A stretch of 64,000 bases of DNA, from assembly GCF_035046485.1 (NCBI RefSeq), contig NC_085136.1, positions 163,677,963 through 163,741,962 of the forward strand, read 5' to 3'. How positions within the stretch are numbered: the first letter of the stretch is position 1; each line of letters starts with the position of its first letter. The notes below the pieces were generated by a model. The model saw only the letters and a program-made list of their open reading frames with translations. It did not search any database and was not told where the DNA came from. A program made the position numbers and the translations under genes. The DNA comes from Aedes albopictus (Eukaryota; Arthropoda; Insecta; Diptera; Culicidae). Of this stretch, positions 36,201 through 47,300 are shown in pieces.

Positions 36201-38636
36201 GTTGGCAACCACTTCAAAATAAACCTATCCACCTATCGATAGTAGCGCTTTTTCTTGTATACCGTAATAAAAAAAAAGTTTCCCTAAGGATATTGACTAA
36301 GATTGTTTAGTAAATAATTCAAAATTGCCATTACATACCTACTGGAACATAGTCAAGGTTTTTTTTTGTCGTGCACGACAAATGATAGCGTCGTCGGAAC
36401 CGTCACCCTCTTGTTTAGAATCCTGACCCATGGTCATTCTAAAAACCCGTGCACTTACCGGTTCGGCTATATGCGCCCTCATGGCAGTTAATCTAAATGG
36501 GAAGTAATTCTTACTAATTCAAGTACATATGTATGTACACTCCCGTTCAAAAGTTTGGGGTCACCCCCTTAAAAACATGTCATTTTTTTAGGCCCATATC
36601 TCCGCCATTTTGCGTCCGATTTCAAAACCCTAGGTTTCATTCAAAAGATAACAAGTCAAAGAAACTTTGAACATGATTTAAACGAAACTTTTTCAAAAAA
36701 ATTCGTGTGTAAACTTAACCCAAAGTTGCCAAATTTTCTAAAAAATGAATATAAACTTACGGCAGTGTCGCTGGAAGTTGGGTTGACCAAATTTTAAGAT
36801 GAGAGCGGTAAAATGACCCATTTTCTATTAGCTTTCAACTGCTTTTTACAGAACTGAGCTAAAAAATCTAGAAAAAAAGTTATTAAGTAAATTAATCCTT
36901 GATGTCATCGACCAAAAGTTTGGGGTCACCCCTCAATATGATGTATCGGCCAAAAGTTTGGGGTCACTTTCGTAAAACATGGAAAAGTGATTTGGTGATA
37001 TCTTCGTCATCTATAGTTCAATTTTAATTATTTTTGGCTCGTTTCAAAGATAATTAACTAAATTTACGTTTGATTGCTTCAACTTAACGTATTTAACGAT
37101 TTTTGTATATAAAAATGTTATGTAAAGTTAGCACATTTTACCACGCTTCAAAAAATGAGGCAACTTTACGTTAAATTTTAGTATGTAAATTTCAACAAAT
37201 GTGTGTGGTTAAATGTCTATGCAGTAAGTATCATTCATTTTGTTTCAAATAAGCCAAAAAGAATTAAAATTGAATGAAAGATGACAAAGATATCAACAAA
37301 TCACTTTTCCATGTTTTACGATAGTGACCCCAAACTTTTGACCGATACATCATATTGAGGGGTGACCCCAAACTTTTGGTAGATGACATCAAGGATTAAT
37401 TTACTTAATAACTTTTTTTCTAGATTTTTTAGCTGAGTTCTGTAAAAAGCAGTTGAAAGCTAATAGAAAATGGGTCATATTACCGCTCTTATCTTAAAAT
37501 TTGGTCGACTCAACTTCCAGCGACACTTCCGTATATTTATATTTATTTTATAGAATATTTGGCAACTTCGGGTTAAGTTTACATACAAAATTTTGTAAAA
37601 AAGTTTATTTTAAATCATGTTCAAAGTTTCTTTGACTTATTATCTTTTGAATGAAACCTAGGGTTTTGAAATCGGACGCAAATTTGCGGAGATATGGACC
37701 TAAAAAAATGACATGTTTTTGAGGGGGTGACCCCAAACTTTTGAACGGGAGTGTACATAGTTCATACGTTTTTATGTTCAGGAATTTTACAATGATTGCA
37801 ACTAGAAGCTTTAATAGTGTTTGCTTATTTTGCTCAGTTGGTGATAAGGCATGATTTGCTATTCGTTTCTCTCCCTGTTTTTTTTATGGGTAAGAGGATT
37901 CTGGAGAAAATGCACCAGTTGAGAAAGATGCGTCAATATGAATATGAGAAGATATGCATTTATTGTTTAAAGACATGAATTTATTTCCAACACGTTCACT
38001 CAGTAATGGAGATCTCTACAATTTATCACGTGATTATAACGTAGCTATGATTACTTACAAGGATTTCAAACTCCAAAGCCTAGATTAATCCTTGAAAAGG
38101 GGTCTGTGTCATTTGGCATAAGGCTGTTTAGCATAAGGTCACTTGGCATAAAGTCATTTGGCATAACGGTCATTTGGCATAATGGACACTTGGCATAATA
38201 AAGAAGGGTGCATTTCGGTTATGCCAAATGTCCATTATGCCAAATGACCGTTATGCCAAATGTCTTTATGCCAAGTGACCTTATGCCAAACGACCTTATG
38301 CCAAATGACTTTATGCCAAATGTCCCGCTCTCCTTGAAAAGCAAGGGGTGCGTTTTACCTCAACAATTCATATTACTTGAACTAGAAGCAAAAGGGTGTA
38401 AGTGACAAAAATCCACTTTCAAGTAAATGGGGTTTAAAGTTTTTCAGCAATTTTTCACACCATACAAATTGCATGGAGTTTTAAAATTGACCTAATTTTC
38501 TCCGATTTATTGTAATTTTTCTAATCATCGTAAAAACAATCCTCAAAAAGTTCATAAAAGCCAAAAATTTGAAGAATTTTTTGATATGCTCAGCGTAAAA
38601 TCTACAAAATGGTCACTCCCTTTGCATTACAGTCAC

Positions 38637-38668
<32 letters not shown>

Positions 38669-41341
38669 AAAAGTTTATTGAAATACTCTTCGAAATATAT
38701 GGATTGATTGATTTATCTTTATTTAAGAGACTTTCAGCCCTTGGCTGGTTCGTTTCTCTCAAAATATATCTCAGTAACCAAATGCCGAATCGAAATAAAA
38801 TTTCAGGACTATTTACAAGGATACTGTAGCTTTCATTTAGTGCTAGGAGAACCCAAATCGGTTGACAGACGACTGAGATATTTAATATGATATACTTTGT
38901 CAAAAATCTCGAAAAGTTTAGTTATATAACTCTTTGGTACTCTTCGAAAGATATCTTAGTAACCGAATGTTCAATCGAAATAGAATTTCAGAGTGTTCTA
39001 CTAGGATGTTGTAGCTTTCATTTGCTGCCAAGGGAACATTGGTTGACAGACGACTGAGATATTTAATACGATATCTACACTTAGTCAAAAATCTTCTTCT
39101 TATGGGTGTAAGAAGGGTAAAAAAACTTGCCGGATGGCGTAGCTCCTCCATCATTTGCTTCTTTCAATCGGCCGAATAGAATTATGTGAAGGAACAAAAA
39201 TTCACGTGACACTGTTTGTTGCAACTTCCCGACTACATAGATGGAAAAAGCAAAATTATTACTGGTTGTGTTATTTTGTTACAATGATTTTTGTAACAAC
39301 GGTAGTTATAAAACATGTACCGTTATTAGTTGAAATAACAAAAGTTCTAACAAAACTCGTTCCAATAAAAACAAAAATACAACAAGCTGAGTTACAAGTT
39401 TTGGTTATAAATCTCAAGTTTTTTTTTTATTGGATCAATTGGCTAAAATAACAAAAAATTTCAATGTTTTTTCGCGATAACACAAAAAATCTTATAAATT
39501 CTGAAAAAAAAAGTTTCAAAAAATTAACAAAAACTTTATTGTAATTATGTTAGAGGCAATTATTTTATAATGCATATTACAACAAATGTTGTTATACGTC
39601 TGTTTAAACAAATGAAACAAGCTACTAAAGTTATAACTAAGGTTAATATAATTTTGTTATGGATATTCACATAGAAAAAATCGTATAACAGAATTATATT
39701 AACTATATTTATATCTAACAACAGTTGTCGAAATTTTGTTATGATCTTGTTATATGCTTCTAGTCGGGTGGCTGCCTCAGAATTTCAAGAAATGCCTGCC
39801 TGCAGACCCGCAGTTCGACTGCAGCGATCAGCACGTTTGGTTGTGTTCGCGACTTGCTCACCAGAAAGTAAAATCCATTGCAGTATAAACGAAAAATTAG
39901 CTGCGGCAATGTAGCGTTAGATAGCTGCTCCATTTTCCGCTCTTTCGGAGTTACCCGTGCGAACAAAAAACTCGCATAAGCAAATTTCAAATTCCACTGA
40001 GCCGAACTTGAGCCGGTAATCAATTTTCAAGCCCTTCACAGATACCATTCGTAAATGCTGTGTATTATATTTATTCACCGAGCACTATGGGTCAGTCGAA
40101 GAATGGTAAGTCGGAACCGGCAGAAGCAGGCTTTTTAAAATGACACACTTGATGTTTTATTTTAGGCTATGGTGCAATGTGTTTCCAGTTCGGAGCCGGA
40201 TCTCGTGTCGCCAACGGTGGTGGCGGAAGGTGCCCAATCGCCGTCCGATTCATCGGAGTATTTTGAGCATGGAGGTGAGTACGATTTACTTATATGTTTC
40301 TTATGGATTGCATGCACGTTTGTAGATTCGATGGTTTACCGTTTCATGTAATAACATGCTTATTGTAAATTTGACTTCTAGAAGATTACTATACGCTGAG
40401 ATGCTTACGAACAGAATACCAACGGTTCAAATCCATTTTTGGTCGTGATTTGTTATTGTTTTTGTTATTTTTATCACTCGTTTTGTTATTCTCTGTTATT
40501 CAATGAAGTTAAAGTTTTCAAAATTTGATCATTGAGCCATTAATCACCGATTGATTCCATTCTAATTTGTTGTCATATTTCCTTACTTCTAATCAAACAT
40601 GAATTCTTTGTTGTTAGTAATACTCAATTACCTAACTACGATGCAATTGAGAGCACCCTGCTGAACAAATGGAACTGACTTCCTTCATATTCGGGAAAAC
40701 TTTTTCCAATGTTTCAGATGATTCTAGACGGCGACTTACTTACTTCACATTATTACTGAACAATCGCAATTTACATTAAAAAATAATAAGTATTTACTTT
40801 GAATTGCCGTAAGCCTTACCAATAAAGAAATAATAATAATAATAATAGTGATATCCTAAAGTGGGGATTACTTCGAAAGGCAAGGATGGGAACACTCATT
40901 TGCAAAGAGTTTCACTCACTTGCAGTTTTCTCAGCTCAGAAGCGTGCAATCAAAAAACGATGTATGGACGACTTTTGCCTGGTGATTTTGTCTAAAAGTT
41001 TGCCGAATAGAGTAGGCGTCGCACACGCATACCGAAGTCGTGAGAGAGCTGCGAAGGCAACTCTCCACGAGGTGAGTGTAATTTACATTACAATTACAAT
41101 CGCTTTCGCAGCTCTGTCACGACTTTGGGATTTATGTGCAACCCCTGCTCTATTCGGCAAAGTTTCGCATCTGAGCTGAGAAAATAGCAAGTGAATGTAA
41201 CTCTTTGCAAGTGAGTGTTCCCATCCCTGTCGAAAGGACAAACTACTAATAGGATTGCCTAAAGCTGGGGCTAGCGAAGAGGCGACGAACTTGTGGACTT
41301 TTAAAACGCCAGGTTCGGATCACAGAAGCTCCCAATATGAC

Positions 41342-41372
<31 letters not shown>

Positions 41373-44300
41373 TGGCGTAACGTCCTCATTTGGGACAAAG
41401 CCTGCTTCTCAGCTTAGTGTTCTATGAGCACTTCCACAGTTATTAACTGAGAGCTTCCTCTGCCAATGACCATTTTGCATGCGTATATCGTGTGGCAGGC
41501 ACGAAGATACTCTATGCCCAAGGAAGTCAAGGAAATTTCCTTTACGAAAAGATCCTGGACCGACCGGGAATCGAACCCGTCACCCTCAGCATGGTTATGC
41601 TGAATACCCGTGCGTTTACCGCCTCGGCTATATGGGCCCAATATGACCCTATCTGCGATTTTTTTTTCTGTCTTTTCTTAGCAATGGGGGGGGATATGGA
41701 GGCTCAGGTAGTTTGGGGTTAGGGGTCACGAGTCTACGCGTCAGCACTGTAGTTCCGAAATGATTCGGGCGATAGCCGATGAAACGGCATTCCGGACAAG
41801 ATTTCCCAGAATCGTGCCCCCTCCGCAAGTGGCAAGCATGTCCCAAGTAACAATTTTCATCTGGGTAACCAGCTCTAAACCATACACCAACATGCACAAT
41901 TAATCATCTGTTGTTCAACCTTTAATCAAATAATTTTTGACAGCTGACATAAGCATGGTTTTCGTGAAGTTCATTTCGCATCTTTAGCCTCAATACAGAC
42001 TTAGTTCAAATTTTGTTCAGATTAACTTATACACTTAAACATCTCTCCTGGAAATAGCCGCAGCTAATGGTAAAAATAGGCTCACGAAAGTGTTTTCATT
42101 TCATTTTACACAACTAATAAATTTGATTGATTACTGATTAAGGACATACTTGTTAGAATCCCAACATGGTCGCCACAATGGCCGACTTTGCCACCTACTC
42201 ACGGTTTCGAGAGCACAAATCTCTTCGTAAACAAAACCAGCGTAGGTACCTGATTTTCTTATTTTAATCTTATTACAAGTGAGCAAGAACAGAATAATAA
42301 ACTGCTTTGTTGTGTAACGCTTGCTTCTTGAGATTTGTGCGTTTGAAGTTTTGATGCACTGTTGAAGCGGGATGTTAAGACGTTTGTCCTTAAGCGCATA
42401 TTAAGCCCCCAAACAGCCTTCCAGTGAACCTCAAATCAGCTAAAGGTTGAATAAAATCACCAAAATTAAAGGTTTAGGAGCTGAATAAAGGATTGTACCT
42501 CTTGTGATCAGCTTTTGCTCAAATGAAGGCTGATTTAAAATAGCTGGAAAAACGTTTGTACTGCATCAAATTGTTACCTGGAGTGCTCACGTATTGTGCG
42601 AAAACGCGGGAAAACAAACAAAACGTTTTCTGTTGTTTCCTCTAAGTTTCGAAGCACTCTTATAGCCCCCGTTAAGAATGTCGATAGGCATCATACCGAT
42701 GATCATACAGAGCGCACACTCCGCACATAGTACGGTACGCACTTACCACACTTATCAGGCATATTAGCCTATACGTACTCTATAGCTTACTACGGTAGAT
42801 GCCGATTACGTAGCGCCGTGTCCCAAGCCGGGTCACCATTGAAGGCGGGCCACTACTGCACAATAGCGAATTCCCCGCCTCTTACGGTGGACTGTGGAGA
42901 GCTATCTCGGCGGTCTTAATAACGTACAAGATGACGTCTACGGCCAACCATCCCTTCCAGAAGGCGAACTGATGTGCCTTAACAGTCTGTTGGGGGTTAT
43001 CCTCCCGAGCATTTCCCCCGCCGCGTCGAGGAAGCTGGTCTATATACCAGGATCTGGCTCTAGCGCTTCCGAACTTCTAGGGAGACTCCTTCGTCCACAC
43101 ATTTCTGTATAGCAGCTCTAAACAGCTCAGCAGTCTCTGCAATAGCCTTTTTAAAAGGCTAGGTTCGGAACATCGTCCGGACCTGGTCCCTTGCCTGGAT
43201 GATCGCCTCCAGCATCTCTGGAGACCGCTAAGTAGGAGCTGGTGTCATTGCAGTGCTGAAAAATTAATTTTGTCATTTCTAAATTCAATCACCTACAGCT
43301 CATTTATGAAACTGAACCTGAGAATATGGTATATGGAAAACTTGTGCGGCTAGACCAGTTCTGCAAGAAAGTCACGGAAAAAACGATATTTTCCGAATAT
43401 TTAAGGTAAATGTCACAGACTACCTTCGAAAAATGCCAATGATATTCACGGTGAATATCATTTGGCATTTTTCCAAGGTAGTCCGTGACATTTACCTTAA
43501 ATATTCAAAAAAATGCAGTTTTTCCGTGACTTTCCTGCAGAACTGATCTAGCCGCACAAGTTCTTCATATACCATAGTCTCAGGTTCAGCTTCCAAAATG
43601 AGCTGTAGGTGATTGAATTTAGATATGACGAAATGAAATTTTCAGCACTGGGTGTCAGGCCATTCGGCCGAAGGTCATTAGGCTGAATGGTCATTAGGCC
43701 GAATGGTCATTAGGCCGAATGGTCATTAGGCCGAATGGTCATTGGGCCGAATGGTCATTGGTCATTAGGCCGAATGGTCATTAGGCCGAATGGTCATTAG
43801 GCCGAATGGTCATTAGGCCGAATGGTCATCAGGCCGAAAGTCACGGAAAAACTGCAATTTTTTGAATATTTAAGGTAAATGTCACAGACTACCTTCGAAA
43901 AATGCCAATGATATTCACGGTGAATATCATTTGGCATTTTTCCAAGGTAGTCCGTGACATTTACCTTAAATATTCAAAAAATTGCAGTTTTTCCGTGACT
44001 TTCCTGCAGAACTGGTCTAGCCGCACAAGTTCTTCATATACCATAGTCTCAGGTTCAGCTTCCAAAATGAGCTGTAGGTGATTGAATTTAGATATGACGA
44101 AATGAAATTTTCAGCACTGGGTGTCAGGCCATTCGGCCGAAGGTCATTAGGCTGAATGGTCATTAGGCCGAATGGTCATTAGGCCGAATGGTCATTGGGC
44201 CGAATGGTCATTGGTCATTAGGCCGAATGGTCATTAGGCCGAATGGTCATTAGGCCGAATGGTCATTAGGCCGAATGGTCATCAGGCCGAATGGTCATTG

Positions 44301-47300
44301 GGTCTTCTTCTTTCCGTTACGTCCCCACTGAGACAAAGCCTGCTTCTTAGCTTAGTGTTCTATGAACACTTCCACAGTTATTAACTGAGAGCTTCCTCTG
44401 CAAATGACCATTTTGCATGTGTGTATCGTGTAACAGGCACGAAGATTCTTTATTGATGCTGAATCTACTGATATTTTACCCATGAATTTTTCCTTCTTTT
44501 AAATATAGGCTGTTCTTTCTAGTATCATTGCTAAAATAGTGTTTGGCAATTCATAAATTTTTCCTTCTTTAAAACATAAGCTATTCTTTCTAGTTTCATT
44601 GTTAAACTAGTTTTTGGCAAAAATGGTTGGAAAAGGTAAAAACAACGGCTAAATTTCAATTCGTCCTGTAGACCATTCGGCCTAATGACCATTCGGCCTA
44701 ATGGCCTTCGGCCTAATGACCCAGCATCGTAGGAGCTATTCCACCTCTTGTCTTGGCCATCACGATCCTTTAAGCATCACCCCACGGGTTTGTATTGACA
44801 CTCTGACAGGGACTCGTATAGTCCGCCTTTTTTCTTGCCCTTGGTCTTGAGCGTGACTTTCATTCTTCATTTCGCTAATAGTCAGAGCGTGCTCCATGCA
44901 TCTGACAAGCGCGGGGAAGGTTCGCAATAGCTTGAGTCCACTGGTTTGATGGTCTTTCATTCTTAGAGTATTATTAAGGTTTTTGGGACTCTTTTTTTTA
45001 ATAATGACTATTCATAACGCTAAGCCAAAAGTGATGAAATGTCGAAGGGAACTGTTATTCGAGTGCTGGCAGCAGTTTTTGATGTATAACGTAGTTTGTG
45101 TCATACTTCATAAGATTAAGTTTTTCCTAGATTTCCGTTCCTAAAAATGTTTTGCTATTTTAAGGTGGCACGTCATACCAGCGATCACTGTGCAAACCAT
45201 TGGAATCCAAAATTAGACGCATGCAAACGCCATTCTCCCACCAGCAGTCATCGTCATATGTCCGTAGCAGTAGCACCATAATTGAAGGCAGTAGTAGCAC
45301 CGGAAATAGCAGCATCACCAGCAACCTAAGCACTAGCCATTCCCATCTTCATCAGACTCAAATTGCACCCACACTGCAGCAGCAGTCCCACCACCATCAA
45401 AGCTACAGTTCGTCAGCGATGCTGCGCCAGTCTAGTTCACCTGCTTCTGGTGCTCTGCCCGATTCCCACGGTAAGCATGTAGCCCTTTTTTCTTGTTACT
45501 GACAAGCAAATTTTCACGTGTGCTGTGAGGTTGGGTTGGTTTTACAAACATTTCACATCAATCTTATATAGTGATAATGCTTTCGTTTCCTATCATAGTA
45601 TTCGCACTAACACCCTCCCTATCATGTCGTAATCACTTTTCACATCATTCATTCGCCACTTTCGTTGTCATTCCGTGCACATGAGACATATTTGTACTGT
45701 AAATAATTTTCACTTCATGCTGCGTTATGACCACTGAAGGACACCTTCATCAGCAACATCAGCAGCAACTGCAACTTTCTCAGGGCCTCTTTTACCCAAG
45801 GTTAGCATACATGAGTACTTTAATTTAGAACATGTTATGTGGCTTGTGGTCTAGTACGCTTGAATGGCCGTTTGTAGAACCACAGTAGAGTGTTGGTTTC
45901 CTCGCTATGTATGTTTGAATCTACAAGAATAGAAAGCCAAACTGAATCCGAGCCCACACCACAAAAGCTCTTTTTTCACAAATTCATCTTTCTTTCGGCT
46001 TAGATGGATTTGTGAAAAAAAGGAGTGTTCATGGTGTGTCGTGTCGGATATAGCATTATCATTGTACCGTATAACATTCTTTGCGATGAAACCAACAAAC
46101 TGCGTTATGAATGTGATTAGAAATGTGAAATGTAAATTCGCTTTTTGTGTACACATGTACTTATGCCAGCAAAAACGTTCGTTCGAGGCTTGCTACAATG
46201 TAACACGCTTCACTGATTTGGTGGTACACGTCGGACTCGACTATCCGAAGTCACATTCCGAAGCTTCCCAAATATTTAAGTATCTTGCAGACGATATGCC
46301 TTTCGTCGATGAAATGTTGATCGAATTACTGATCAAATTTTGTTTGGAAACATTCAAAACTTGATAACTTGATACATAAATTATGTAGTTAACGCCAAAA
46401 TTGGACGGTCATTGTTGTTTTTTTTTTGGGTTGGTATTCACCTTTTTTGTTTAATTCAAATTTAAATTTACGAAGGAAAGTGGTTACAATCACCTATAGT
46501 AATGGTAATGTAGTTAGTGCGCATGCATGCTTGATTGTTTTTATCCTGCTAGAATTTCATTTTGATTTTTTTTAATTGTATTTTATTTCTTGATCGTGAG
46601 TCTGTACCATCTACCTATATACATAAAAATGGAATGGCGTTTGTATGTCACGTATGGGATCGGGAACGCAATCAACGGATTCACAAAACTCTTTTACTAC
46701 GTGGCTGGCTCTGCTAGAGAGGAGCGTTATGACGGAAAGCTTAACGGCTGCCTATGTTAAGTGTTCCAAGATCTGCAGTACTACACAAGTATTCCATCAA
46801 TAACTGGAACCGCTCAAATCACGGTTTGAGCTGTCTCAGATCATGTGATAAACACTAGCATTGCTTCCCACAATTAGCGGAAGGCTTTGCGAAGAGCACT
46901 ATACGATGACTTGTCTGAAAACATCAGTACTGAGGTGTTGCTATTTGAAAGCATCAGTACCGAACAATAGATTCAATATTTCCTATTAAGCTTTCCAAAC
47001 AGATGCATTGATTGTGACAGCACAATAGCACATACACCTTTGGTGGTCATTTCAGAGACGAGTGTAGCAATGATTGCGTTGTTGACAAGCACACATGCTC
47101 GAGGTGTGACACGCGAGTTTGCCATTGAGTTTTTACTGTAAGTGGAAAACATTGGATTAACAAGCTTACCTATCTAGATTTACATCGCCGTCGCAGGAAT
47201 CCGTTTAACGGATTACCGTCAACAAGTGCTCAGTTCAATATCAAGCTACCATTGACCAAGGAGGAGGGTTGTTTCGGGGCATTTTTTGCGTCAAAGAGGA

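Noticed and set aside
41560..41639. tRNA gene on the minus strand
   Set aside because: A- and B-box sequences are present but the cloverleaf stems are not, and the sequence continues into a SINE body repeated elsewhere.
42894..43112. 72-aa plus-strand frame
   Set aside because: The minus strand reads as an R1-like RT fragment; the plus frame is incidental.
43668..44302. CRISPR-like array
   Set aside because: Units are contiguous with no variable spacers and the setting is a eukaryotic intron; it is a minisatellite.
46605..46760. Helitron or similar start at TATATACATAAAAATGGAATGG
   Set aside because: The motif looks familiar from insect repeats but I see no matching 3' hairpin or end, so the class cannot be supported.
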